NCBI RefSeq assembly: GCF_017308975.1
Contig: NZ_JADWPD010000019.1
Location: 62,001-126,000, forward strand
Direction: 5' to 3'
Length of the DNA: 64,000 nt
DNA from: Amycolatopsis sp. MtRt-6
GTDB lineage: Bacteria > Actinomycetota > Actinomycetes > Mycobacteriales > Pseudonocardiaceae
Under the pieces are notes generated by a model. That model had not been told where the DNA came from and did not search any database. It saw only the letters and a list, made by a program, of their open reading frames with translations. The translations under genes were made by a program, and so were the position numbers. Positions 34,612 to 43,014 of the stretch are shown here, piece after piece; the first letter of the stretch is position 1; each line of letters begins with the position of its first letter.

Positions 34612-34662
34612 GGGCCTTCAGTGCGGAACAGCCGACGAATCCCCAAGTGGTAGGGAAGAGCT

Positions 34663-35400
34663 GTGTTGGATAAAATCGAAGTTATGCCCTTCAGTCCCGA
34701 GCCCGTCCGCCGGCCCCGCGAGCAGGTCGAGAAGCAGCTTCGCGACGCGATCGTGTCCTCGACGTTCAAGCGTGGCGAACGCCTGCCGAGCGAGGCCGAG
34801 CTGTCGCGCGAGTTCCAGGTCAGTCGTTCGACGGTCCGGGAGGCGCTTCGCGTCCTCGTGTCGGAGGGGCTCATCTCCAAGGTGCCGGGCGCCGGCGGCG
34901 GAAGCTTCGTCCAGAACGTCGACCACGAGTCGCTCACCAGCCTGATCTCGGGCTCGCTGGAGACCATCCTCAAGTTCGGCAGCCTCACGATGGACGAGAT
35001 CAACGACGTCCGCCGGATGCTCGAGGTTCCTGCCGCGCGGCTCGCCGCGCAGAACCGCACCGAGGAGCAGGTGGCCGAGTTCACCCGGCTGATCGACCGG
35101 CAGAACGAGATGATGAGCCGGCCCTCGCGCGATGCGCGCGACCCCGAGCTCTTCGAGCTCGGTCAGGCGGTCTACACGCTGGTGGCCGAGGCGAGCGGCA
35201 ACAGGCTGCTGGCGTCCTTCGTCTCCGCGATGAGTGGCGTCACCATCCCGGTGTACATGCGCGACCTGCCGGCCGAAGACGCCGCGGCCGCCCGCGACCT
35301 GACCGGCGTGCTCGTCGACGCGATCGTCCGGGGCGACGCCGACAAGGCGGCCGCGGCCATGACCTCGCAGCTCGACATGGCCCGGCACCACGCGCTCTGA
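34663..35400 (+). CDS. GntR-family regulator, FadR/FCD type; candidate master regulator of the island
   Basis: A 245-residue regulator. The N-terminal winged helix spans about residues 20-85 (LPSEAELSREFQVSRSTVRE, then GLISKVPGAGGGSFVQ). The helical FCD-like effector domain follows (INDVRRMLEVPAARLAAQ). GTG 34663 is preferred, with GGGAAG six bases upstream; ATG 34684 is an alternative. It is the only regulator gene within 16386-47246, and the palindromic nGTC-N-GACn element is of a size suited to a GntR dimer. I infer that it represses the island until a pathway intermediate binds. Confidence 0.88.
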   Translation: MLDKIEVMPFSPEPVRRPREQVEKQLRDAIVSSTFKRGERLPSEAELSREFQVSRSTVREALRVLVSEGLISKVPGAGGGSFVQNVDHESLTSLISGSLETILKFGSLTMDEINDVRRMLEVPAARLAAQNRTEEQVAEFTRLIDRQNEMMSRPSRDARDPELFELGQAVYTLVAEASGNRLLASFVSAMSGVTIPVYMRDLPAEDAAAARDLTGVLVDAIVRGDADKAAAAMTSQLDMARHHAL

Positions 35401-35439
35401 GCGGAGACCCGCTCCGTCCAGAGCGTCCGGCACCCCGGT

Positions 35440-36687
35440 TCAGTCCAGGGTCCGGGCCGTCCACGCCCGCGCCATCGAGTCTTCGATGATCATGTTCACG
35501 TGGCCCCACGCCTGCGACAGGTCCCGGTAGGCGCGCTCCATCCGCTCTCCGTTGACCGCCGCCGACGACCCCGCGGTGCGGAAGATCGTGTCCTGCACCG
35601 TCGACCAGGCGAGCCGGGTCGCCTCGCGGCACATCATGTTGAGCATCATGTCGTCGGCTGTCGTGAACGGTTCGCCGCCGGCCGCGGCGCGGTGGCAGAG
35701 CTCCATCCAGCGCTCCGCCGTGTCGTGGATGATCGCCTGAGCCGAGTTCAACCGGGCGGTGGCGAGGCCGAACCAGCGCTGGTAGTCGGGGTCGGTGAGC
35801 CGTGCGGCCGGCGCCCGCCCGGCGTCACCCGCGGTCTTGCGTTCCCGCATGAGGCGCTCGTACTCGTCGAGCGCACCGAACGCCCCGCCGACGAACACGG
35901 TCGCCAGGTCCAGGCCGAAGAAACCTTGACCCGGCGCCAGGTGCATCGGGTTGCCGTGCTGTTCGAAACCCGGCGACGTGTGCGAACTCCTGATGTCGAC
36001 CTGCATGGTGCCCTCGAGGACATGGTCGTCCGGCAGGAAGGCGTCGTGGAAGACGATGGTGTTCGACCCGCTGCCTTTCAGTCCCAGCGTGTTCCCCCAG
36101 TCGTCCTTGATCTCGTAGGCGTCCCGAGGCGCGACGAAGAGCATCTGCTGAACCGGCGCGCCCCCGGCCGGCCCGTACTCGAACGCCTGGCCCACGTAAT
36201 GGGTGGAGTACGGCGACCCTGACGAGTAGGGATGCGTGGTGTCGAGCCGCCAGCCACCGTCGACGCGGGTCGCCGGGCCACCCGGTCGCGCCGTCGACGG
36301 GATCACGACGTGACCGTCCCCGAACACCGCGTCCTGGGCCGACCTCGGCCAGAGCGAGCTGACCAGCAGAGCGTGGCTCGCGCCGAGGCACAGGCACCAG
36401 CCGGTGGACATGCAGCCTCGCGCCACCTCGCCCATCAGCCGCACGAAGTCGGGCATCGTCCAGGCCAGGCCGCCGTAGGCCCTGGGCACCAGGAGCCGGT
36501 AGTAGCCAACATCCTTGAAGACTTGGTGCAGCTCGGGTGAATAGGTGGTGCGGGCCTCGGTGGCGGCCTGTTCTGCGACCAGTTGCGGGCGGAGCGAACG
36601 CGCGATCCCGAGCGCCACTTCAAGAGTGAGGTCCTGCTCGGCAGAAGCGGAAAATTGCCGGGCGTCGAGCGTGATGTTGTCGGACAT
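35440..36687 (-). CDS. Two-component flavin-dependent monooxygenase, oxygenase component (acyl-CoA dehydrogenase fold)
   Basis: A 415-residue class D flavin monooxygenase. The N-terminal helical domain (YYRLLVPRAYGGLAWTMPDF), the middle beta domain (WGNTLGLKGSGSNTIVFHD) and the C-terminal helical bundle ending RDLSQAWGHVNMIIEDSM match HpaH/HsaA/DszC-like oxygenases. It lacks the catalytic Glu context of true acyl-CoA dehydrogenases. ATG 36687 has GAGGAAA upstream. It is the last gene of a ten-gene operon and would use FMNH2/FADH2 from the reductase at 32208-33407. It probably installs the second hydroxyl of a catechol, or hydroxylates an alicyclic CoA ester. Confidence 0.88.
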   Translation of the reverse strand: MSDNITLDARQFSASAEQDLTLEVALGIARSLRPQLVAEQAATEARTTYSPELHQVFKDVGYYRLLVPRAYGGLAWTMPDFVRLMGEVARGCMSTGWCLCLGASHALLVSSLWPRSAQDAVFGDGHVVIPSTARPGGPATRVDGGWRLDTTHPYSSGSPYSTHYVGQAFEYGPAGGAPVQQMLFVAPRDAYEIKDDWGNTLGLKGSGSNTIVFHDAFLPDDHVLEGTMQVDIRSSHTSPGFEQHGNPMHLAPGQGFFGLDLATVFVGGAFGALDEYERLMRERKTAGDAGRAPAARLTDPDYQRWFGLATARLNSAQAIIHDTAERWMELCHRAAAGGEPFTTADDMMLNMMCREATRLAWSTVQDTIFRTAGSSAAVNGERMERAYRDLSQAWGHVNMIIEDSMARAWTARTLD

Positions 36688-36694
36688 TGTTTCC

Positions 36695-37672
36695 TCACTC
36701 CGGTTGAAGGATCGATGGTGCGCCGGTGATGTCGGCGGACGCACGCAGCGACAGGGCGTCGCGCAGCAACCGCTCGATCCGGTACTCGCGCAGATAGCCG
36801 TAGCCGCCGTGAACCTGCAGCGCCGCGTCCGCGACCTCCAGCGCGAGGTCGCAGCCCAGCCTGGCGACGGCGATCGCACCCAGCGAGTCCGGCGCACCGG
36901 CGAAGACCGCGTGGGTGAGGGCGGTTGTGCGCTGCACCTGGTCGGTCAACGACGCCCGGACCACGGGCAAGGCCGCCAACGGGCCGCCGAACTGGTGTCG
37001 CTGCGCGGCGTAGGCGCTCGCCGCGTCCACGGCAGCTCCGGCGATGCCGGCCGCGACCGCCGCAAGTCCTGCGAGCAGGCTCGACCGCACTGCCGCCGCA
37101 TCGGAAGGCAGCGGGTGCACGGAGGTTCCGTCGAGGGTGAGCGTCACCGTGCGAAAGCTGCTGAGGCCGGTCGTCCGCAGTGTTCGGCCGACGGAGATCC
37201 CCGCCGGCTCGACCAGCACCGGCTCGGCCCCCAGCAGCACCACGTGCGCTTGGTCGGGATCGAAGGCGTCGAATCGATCGATCTGCCCCGTCCACCGCCC
37301 ACCGGCGAGATCGACCGACACGTGGAGCGCCGAGGACTCGACCACGACGATCTCGATCCTGCCCGAGTGCAGCAGCGCGCGGATGTCGCCGGGTACGGCG
37401 AGCGCCGCGGCGTGGGCGTGCGCACAAGCCACGCCCAGTTCGGGCACCACGCGGCTGATCCGCTCGATCACCAACGCGGTGATCGGCCGGCCGGCGCCGC
37501 CACCCCCGAGCTCTTCGGGTACCCCGACGGTCCACAACCCGAGCGCGGCCAGCGCACCCGGTAACTCGCGAACCTTCGCGACGTCGTCGGGGTCCACGTC
37601 ACGGAGCAACTCGTCGACGAGCTTGAGAACGTCGTGCTGATCGGAAGTCAGCGGTGGTCCGAACCAGCTCAC
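36695..37672 (-). CDS. Short acyl-CoA dehydrogenase-like protein
   Basis: A 325-residue member of the acyl-CoA dehydrogenase family, about 55 residues shorter than usual. The N-terminal helical part (ALGLWTVGVPEELGGGG) and C-terminal QVHGGYGYLREYRIERLLRD are present, but the middle beta domain looks eroded and the usual YEGTNEIQR end is replaced by ITGAPSILQPE. In actinobacteria such half-type subunits pair with a complete partner in heterotetramers (steroid catabolism). The complete protein at 40994-42220 is a possible partner. GTG 37672 overlaps the upstream stop (GTGA). Confidence 0.82.
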   Translation of the reverse strand: MSWFGPPLTSDQHDVLKLVDELLRDVDPDDVAKVRELPGALAALGLWTVGVPEELGGGGAGRPITALVIERISRVVPELGVACAHAHAAALAVPGDIRALLHSGRIEIVVVESSALHVSVDLAGGRWTGQIDRFDAFDPDQAHVVLLGAEPVLVEPAGISVGRTLRTTGLSSFRTVTLTLDGTSVHPLPSDAAAVRSSLLAGLAAVAAGIAGAAVDAASAYAAQRHQFGGPLAALPVVRASLTDQVQRTTALTHAVFAGAPDSLGAIAVARLGCDLALEVADAALQVHGGYGYLREYRIERLLRDALSLRASADITGAPSILQPE

Positions 37673-38454
37673 GACCAGAACTTCCCGGGGTCCGGCGACC
37701 GCCGATCGGCGAAGGCCGCGCTCGTCTCGTGCGCCTCCTGCGTGGCCAAGTAGAGGGTGAGGAGCTGGTCGTGCGCCATGCGGGCCTGACCGGAGACACC
37801 GTTGTGGCGCCCGGAAAATGCCGCCTTGAGCCCGGCGATCGCGAGCGGGCTCCTCGACGCGATCTCGGCGGCCACCTCCTGCGCGCGAGCGACCAGCTCG
37901 GCGGCGGGGGCGACCTCGTTGACGAGACCCATGGCGAACGCTTGATCGGCGGTGTACTTGCGGTTGAGGTACCACATCTCCTTCGCCCGCTTCCGGCCGA
38001 TCGTGTCCTCCAGGTACCAAGTCCCGTAGCCGGCGTCGAAACTGCCCACCATGGGGCCGACCTGCCGGAACACGGCGCTGTCGCTGGCGACGCTCAGGTC
38101 GCAGACGGTGTGCAGGACGTTTCCGCCGCCCACGGCGAATCCGTTGACGGCCGCGACGATGGGCTTCATAGTCGTGTCGATGGCCTGATAGAGATCGATG
38201 ATGGGCAGCACCTGGGACTGGTCGAGGGACGTCATCGGATCGTGCTCGCCACCGATGCAGAAGAACTTGTCCCCGGCACCGGTCAGGACCGCTGCCCGCA
38301 AATCCGGATCGAGCCGGAACCTCTGCAGGGCGTCCGTGAGCTCCCGGCAGGTTTGGGCGCGCAGCTTGTTGCCGGCGTCCGGCCGGTTGATGGTCCAGGT
38401 GACGACCGGTCCGTCGACAGTGGCGAGAATGTCCTCGTAGGCAGGGGCATTCAT
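37669..38454 (-). CDS. Enoyl-CoA hydratase/isomerase family protein, MenB/BadI-like
   Basis: A 261-residue crotonase-fold enzyme. The oxyanion-hole loop is AVNGFAVGGGNVLH near residue 105. The segment QVGPMVGSFDAGYGTWYLED followed by GRKRAKEMWYLNRKY is the hallmark of the DHNA-CoA synthase (MenB) and 2-ketocyclohexanecarboxyl-CoA hydrolase (BadI) branch, not of ordinary hydratases. No other menaquinone gene is nearby, so a BadI-like retro-Dieckmann ring opening of a cyclic beta-keto acyl-CoA is the better inference. It is translationally coupled on both sides by 4-bp overlaps. Confidence 0.85.
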   Translation of the reverse strand: MNAPAYEDILATVDGPVVTWTINRPDAGNKLRAQTCRELTDALQRFRLDPDLRAAVLTGAGDKFFCIGGEHDPMTSLDQSQVLPIIDLYQAIDTTMKPIVAAVNGFAVGGGNVLHTVCDLSVASDSAVFRQVGPMVGSFDAGYGTWYLEDTIGRKRAKEMWYLNRKYTADQAFAMGLVNEVAPAAELVARAQEVAAEIASRSPLAIAGLKAAFSGRHNGVSGQARMAHDQLLTLYLATQEAHETSAAFADRRSPDPGKFWS

Positions 38455-39326
38455 GCCGGCACCTGCCCCGTCCGCAAGCCCCGGCCGTTCTTCGTCCCGT
38501 GATAGCCGGCTGCCACCATTTGCCGCAGAAGGGGCGGCGGTGCGTAAGCCGGATCCCGGGTGGCTTCGTAAGCGCTCGTCGTCGCATGGTCATGGACGTC
38601 GAGCCCGATCAGGTCGAGAAGCTCGAGCGGACCGAGCTTGTACCCCAGACCGAGCTTGAGCGCGGTGTCGATGTCCTCGGCGGTGGCGAGACCGTCGTCG
38701 TACTCCTGGATGACGTCGTTGAGGTACGGCATCAGCAGGTGGTTGACCAGGAACCCGGGACGGTCCTTCACGACGACAGCGGTCTTCCCGAACGACTCGA
38801 CGAGGGAGACCAGCCGTTCGACCACGGTCTCGCCGGTCTGCAGTGCTCGCACGATCTCCACAACGCGCATCAGTGGCGCGGGGTTGAAGAAATGCAGTCC
38901 GGCGAACCGCTCGGGGCGGGGGAGGGCGGTGGCGAGGTCCGTGACCGACAGCGCCGAGGTGTTCGTCACGATCACGGCGGAATCACCGGCTTCGGCAGCG
39001 ACTCGCGCAAGGATCTCCCGCTTGGTGCCGGAGTTCTCGGTGGCTGCTTCGATGATCAGATCCGCGCCCGCGAGGTCGTGGACGTCGGTGGTTCCCGTGA
39101 TCCTGCCCAGGACAGCGTGGCGCTCGTTCTCGGTCAGCTTGCCGCGCGCGACGCCGCCGTCGAGAAACGTGCGCACCGCCGCCAACCCGGTCTCGAGCCG
39201 GCCCGCGTCCAGCTCGAGGACGGTCACGGCCCGTCCCGATTGCGCGACGACCTGGGCGATGCCCGCGCCCATCGTCCCGAATCCGATGACGCCCGTGCGA
39301 GCGAAGTCGAGGTGGCTGTCGATCAT
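38451..39326 (-). CDS. 3-hydroxyacyl-CoA dehydrogenase (first copy)
   Basis: A 291-residue NAD-dependent dehydrogenase of the HbdA/FadB2 type. The Rossmann motif is GVIGFGTMGAGIAQVVAQSG, the catalytic His is in GLHFFNPAPLMRVVEIV near residue 143, and the C-terminal domain has KDRPGFLVNHLLMPYLND. It oxidises a beta-hydroxyacyl-CoA to the keto form. It overlaps the following gene by 4 bp. A second, related but distinct copy lies directly upstream, suggesting two successive or stereochemically different steps. Confidence 0.93.
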   Translation of the reverse strand: MIDSHLDFARTGVIGFGTMGAGIAQVVAQSGRAVTVLELDAGRLETGLAAVRTFLDGGVARGKLTENERHAVLGRITGTTDVHDLAGADLIIEAATENSGTKREILARVAAEAGDSAVIVTNTSALSVTDLATALPRPERFAGLHFFNPAPLMRVVEIVRALQTGETVVERLVSLVESFGKTAVVVKDRPGFLVNHLLMPYLNDVIQEYDDGLATAEDIDTALKLGLGYKLGPLELLDLIGLDVHDHATTSAYEATRDPAYAPPPLLRQMVAAGYHGTKNGRGLRTGQVPA

Positions 39327-39348
39327 GTGTCTCTCCTCGGTCGTCGCG

Positions 39349-40224
39349 TCAGGACCCGAACAGCCGGGTGTCGTCGTAGGTGTGGAAGCCGCGGCCGGTC
39401 TTGCGGCCCAGGTCTCCGGCCGCGACCATGCGCTCGACCATCGGGGGCGGGAAGAACCGGGGGTCGCGCAGCTGCTCGTAGAGCCTCGTGGCCACCTGCT
39501 GGTGGATGTCCAGGCCGACGATGTCGAGCAGCCGGAACGGCCCCATGGGGTGCCCGAGCGCCCCGGTCACCGCCGCGTCGATGGACTCCACCGTGCCGAG
39601 ACCCGATTCCAGGGCGGCGATGCACCGGTTCTCCCAGGGGATGAGGAACCTGTTCACGATGAATCCGGGGCGGTCCTTCGTGATCACCGTCGTCTTGCCG
39701 AGCGAGCCCAGGAAGTCCACTGTGGCCTTGTGTGCCCAGTCCGCCGTGTGCCGTCCGTCCGCCACCTCCACGAGCTTCATGAGGGGCGCCGGGTTGCAGT
39801 AGTGCGTGCCCACGACGCGCTCCGGGTGGCGTGAACCCGAGGCGATTCCCGTGACGGAGAGCGTCGAGGTGTTGGTGTGGATCAGAGCGCTCGCCGAGAC
39901 GATCTCGTCGAGGCGGGCGAAGAGCTCCTTCTTCAGCGCCAGGTCCTCGAAGACGGCCTCCACGACGACGTCCGCGTCGGCGATCTCGCGCAGTTCGGTG
40001 ACTCCGACCAGCTTCGACTTGGCTTCGAGCGCCTGTTCCCGGTCGAGCTTGCCAAGGCTGACGCTCCGATCGAAGAAACCGTTGACGGTGGTGACACCTC
40101 GGCGCAGGTTTGCTTCGTCGACGTCGTAGAAGAGGGTGCGGTAGCCCGCGCGACTCATGACGGTCGCGATACCGGATCCCATCGTGCCCGCCCCGAGGAC
40201 GGCTACCGTGCTGTGCTGATTCAT
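39349..40224 (-). CDS. 3-hydroxyacyl-CoA dehydrogenase (second copy)
   Basis: Also 291 residues, with AVLGAGTMGSGIATVMSRAG at the N terminus, catalytic His in GTHYCNPAPLMKLVEVADG, and KDRPGFIVNRFLIPWENR. Compared with the first copy, Phe-Phe before Asn-Pro is replaced by Tyr-Cys, so the acyl pocket probably differs. ATG 40224 lies 17 bp after the SDR gene stop. The pair looks like an old duplication specialised within one pathway. Confidence 0.92.
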   Translation of the reverse strand: MNQHSTVAVLGAGTMGSGIATVMSRAGYRTLFYDVDEANLRRGVTTVNGFFDRSVSLGKLDREQALEAKSKLVGVTELREIADADVVVEAVFEDLALKKELFARLDEIVSASALIHTNTSTLSVTGIASGSRHPERVVGTHYCNPAPLMKLVEVADGRHTADWAHKATVDFLGSLGKTTVITKDRPGFIVNRFLIPWENRCIAALESGLGTVESIDAAVTGALGHPMGPFRLLDIVGLDIHQQVATRLYEQLRDPRFFPPPMVERMVAAGDLGRKTGRGFHTYDDTRLFGS

Positions 40225-40241
40225 GGGTTTCCTGTCGGCGC

Positions 40242-40997
40242 TCACTGCAGGGACTGACCGCCGTCGATGACGACGATCGAGCCGGTGGTGTACGCGGACT
40301 GGGGTCCCACCAGGAGCAGGAGCCACGGCGCCAGCTCGTCCGGGCTGCCCATCCGGCGAGCGGGGATCGTCTTGAGCACCTTCTCCGTGAATTCCTCGTC
40401 CGCACGCAGGTCCGCGTTGATGTCGGTCGTGAAATAGCCCGGCGCAAGGGCGTTGACCTGCACGTTGTGGCGCGCCCATTCGACTGCCATCGACCTGGTG
40501 AAGGCCATGACCGCGGCCTTGGAAGCGCAATAGGCGGCGTGGTGGGGGATGCCCTTGAGCGCGAAGCTCGACGCGACGTTGAGCACCTTGCCCGATCGTT
40601 GGCCGACGAAGTGGCGACCGGCGGCTTTCGTGGCGAGGAACGTCCCGCGAAGGTTGGTGCCGATGATCCGATCCCAGTCTTCGGCGGGCTGGTCCAGCAG
40701 CGGCGTCGTGCTGAGGACACCGGAGTTGTTGACCAGGATGTCGACGCGCCCGAAGGTCTCGACCGTGGCCGCGACCATCCGCTCGACAGCGGCCTCGTCC
40801 GTGACGTCCGTCGGGCAGGCCAGTGCTTCGCCGTTCGATGCCTTGATCTCGGTGGAAAGCTCCTCCAGGTGCGTGGCGGTGCGCCCGGCGAGGGTGACCG
40901 AGGCACCGGCGTCGGCGAGGGCGAGGGCCATGGCCCTCCCGAGGCCGCGGCCCGCCCCGGTCACGACGGCGACCTTGCCGTCCAGCACCCCGTTCAT
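40242..40997 (-). CDS. SDR-family oxidoreductase, hydroxyacyl-CoA-dehydrogenase-like
   Basis: A 251-residue short-chain dehydrogenase with TGAGRGLG (cofactor loop), NNSG, catalytic YCASK near residue 160 and the C-terminal TTGSIVVIDGGQ. BadH, the 2-hydroxycyclohexanecarboxyl-CoA dehydrogenase that acts just before BadI, is also an SDR, so a similar step is plausible here. ATG 40997 overlaps the acyl-CoA dehydrogenase stop (ATGA). Confidence 0.9.
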   Translation of the reverse strand: MNGVLDGKVAVVTGAGRGLGRAMALALADAGASVTLAGRTATHLEELSTEIKASNGEALACPTDVTDEAAVERMVAATVETFGRVDILVNNSGVLSTTPLLDQPAEDWDRIIGTNLRGTFLATKAAGRHFVGQRSGKVLNVASSFALKGIPHHAAYCASKAAVMAFTRSMAVEWARHNVQVNALAPGYFTTDINADLRADEEFTEKVLKTIPARRMGSPDELAPWLLLLVGPQSAYTTGSIVVIDGGQSLQ

Positions 40998-42220
40998 GGC
41001 ATCTCCTCGATCACGTTCGCGATCTCGCGGCTGATCAGCAGTCGCTGGATCTCGTTGGTTCCGTCGTAGATCCGGGTGACCCGGGCATCTCGGAGGCATC
41101 GCTCGACGCCGAGCAGGGCGAGGTCGCCATACGGTCCGAGCAGCGCCGTGGCGCCGAGGGCGACATCCCAGCCGAGGTCCGTACAGGCCTGCTTCATGAG
41201 CCCGATTCGGCCCGGACTTGTGCCGGGGTCGGCGTCGACCTGACGGGCGACCGCGTGCAGGAGCAGCCGGCCCTGCACGATCCGGCTCCGCCACCCGGCC
41301 AGGTCGTGCAGTACGTCGGCCGGAACCCTGCTGCCGTGGATGCGCCGCAGCACCGCGAGCGTCCGGGCATAGGCTCCCCGGGCGATCCCGACGCCCTGCG
41401 CCGCGGCGCTGATCCGGGACTTGATGACCGATCGCAGCACGATCGACCAGCCCTCGCCCTCGTCGCCGAGGCGGTTCGCGGCCGGCACGGCCACGTCGTC
41501 GAAGAACACCTCGGCGGTCGACGACCCGTGCATGCCCAGCTTGCCGAACGGACTGCCGTGGGTGACACCGGGCCACGACGCCTCGACGACGAAGGCACTC
41601 ACACCGGCTCGCCTCGACGTCCGGTCGGTGGTCGCGAAACACACGATCACGTCCGCGCGATCACCGGTGGTGATGAAGGTCTTGGTGCCGTTGAGGCGGT
41701 ATTCGCCGCCCTGCGGGACCGCTGTCGTCCGAAGACTGGAGACGTCACTCCCGGCATCGGGCTCCGTGATCGCCATGGATCCGTAGGCGGTACCCGAGAG
41801 CAGCGGCGGAATGTACTGCTCGCGGACGGGTTCCGAGCCGGCGACCAGGATCGGGTATGCGGCGTGGGTCTGCGTCATGAAGACGAGGCTCGTTGCCCCG
41901 CAGGCCGCGGCGATCTCCTCCATGACCACTGCGTAGGCCACAGTGGAGTCGCCGGTGCCACCGAGCTTTTCGGGGAAGACGAGCCCACCGAGCCCGGCCG
42001 AGGCCAGCGCCTGATAGCTCTCGTGAGCGAACGTCCTTTCGCGATCCAGCTCTGGTGCGCGGGGAACGACCTCGCGCGCGACGATGCCGCGCGCGAGGTG
42101 GCGCAACGTGCTCTCGCGCTCGGTGAGCGACTGGTCCACCGCGGGCTCGTCGAGGAGGTCGTGCAGGCCGAGATAGGTGTCGGCCACGTGGTCGAGCTCG
42201 AGCGGCTGCAACTGCATCAC
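40994..42220 (-). CDS. Acyl-CoA dehydrogenase
   Basis: A full-length 408-residue acyl-CoA dehydrogenase. The middle domain has AITEPDAGSDVSSLRT and FITTGDRADVIV; the C terminus contains RIYDGTNEIQRLLISREI with the catalytic-base Glu found in short-chain and branched-chain enzymes. Unlike the short protein at 36695-37672 it keeps all cofactor motifs. It should introduce the alpha-beta double bond of the CoA ester made by the ligase. It overlaps the hydratase gene upstream by 4 bp. Confidence 0.93.
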   Translation of the reverse strand: MMQLQPLELDHVADTYLGLHDLLDEPAVDQSLTERESTLRHLARGIVAREVVPRAPELDRERTFAHESYQALASAGLGGLVFPEKLGGTGDSTVAYAVVMEEIAAACGATSLVFMTQTHAAYPILVAGSEPVREQYIPPLLSGTAYGSMAITEPDAGSDVSSLRTTAVPQGGEYRLNGTKTFITTGDRADVIVCFATTDRTSRRAGVSAFVVEASWPGVTHGSPFGKLGMHGSSTAEVFFDDVAVPAANRLGDEGEGWSIVLRSVIKSRISAAAQGVGIARGAYARTLAVLRRIHGSRVPADVLHDLAGWRSRIVQGRLLLHAVARQVDADPGTSPGRIGLMKQACTDLGWDVALGATALLGPYGDLALLGVERCLRDARVTRIYDGTNEIQRLLISREIANVIEEMP

Positions 42221-43014
42221 CGATCGCCCCCGGCCGCGAACGCCGGGGCACGCTTGGCGAGAAACGCGGCGACCCCTTCGGCACCTTCCGGACCGCTGGT
42301 CGCGACTGCGGCCAGCCCGGTCTCCATGGCCAGGCCGGCGTCGATGGCCGCGTCCGCGCCCATGTCCAGCGCCGCGAGGATCGCCCGTACCGCCTGCGGA
42401 CCCTTGGTAGCCACCTCACGAGCGAGGTGAAGCGCAGCCTCGCACGGGTTCCCCGCCACCGGCTCGACCGGGGTGAGCCCCCACGCGAAGGCCCGCGCCG
42501 CGTCGATCCGTGCTCCCGTCACCATGACGTGTGCCGCTGCCGCCCGGCCGATCAGCCTGGGCAGGCGTTGAGTCCCGCCGTAGCCCGGCATCAGGCCCAG
42601 GCCTGCTTCAGGGAGCCCGAGGGTCGCATGGTCGGCGAAGACACTGAAGGTCGACGCCAGCACGAGCTCGCAGCCACCGCCCAGGGCCGGCCCGTTGACC
42701 GCGGCGATCACGGGAACCGTCGAGCGCTCGATGGCGCGCAGCGTCGCCTGACCGTCCGCCAGAAGCGCATAGGCGTCGTCCGGCCCGAGACCGGCCAGCT
42801 CCTTGAGGTCGGCGCCGGCACAGAACGCCTTCCGGCCGGCACCGGTCAACACGACAGCGCGGGCCCGTGCGCCAGGGGCCGCCACGACGGCCGACTTCAG
42901 TTCACGCAGGACTTCACGGTTGAGCGCGTTGGAGGCGTGTTGCCGGTTGATGGTCACCACTCGGACCGGCCCCTGATCCTCCACCAGGACCACCGGAGGG
43001 GGCAGCTCAGACAT
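42217..43014 (-). CDS. Enoyl-CoA hydratase
   Basis: A 265-residue crotonase. The oxyanion loop AVNGPALGGGCELVLAS and the catalytic-region GLPEAGLGLMPGYGGTQRL are those of ordinary enoyl-CoA hydratases; the second catalytic Glu position is GLMPGYGG with the usual Glu in LPEAGLG. It thus differs clearly from the MenB/BadI-like protein in the same operon. It would hydrate the enoyl-CoA formed by the acyl-CoA dehydrogenase. The start overlaps the CaiB gene by 8 bp. Confidence 0.92.
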   Translation of the reverse strand: MSELPPPVVLVEDQGPVRVVTINRQHASNALNREVLRELKSAVVAAPGARARAVVLTGAGRKAFCAGADLKELAGLGPDDAYALLADGQATLRAIERSTVPVIAAVNGPALGGGCELVLASTFSVFADHATLGLPEAGLGLMPGYGGTQRLPRLIGRAAAAHVMVTGARIDAARAFAWGLTPVEPVAGNPCEAALHLAREVATKGPQAVRAILAALDMGADAAIDAGLAMETGLAAVATSGPEGAEGVAAFLAKRAPAFAAGGDR

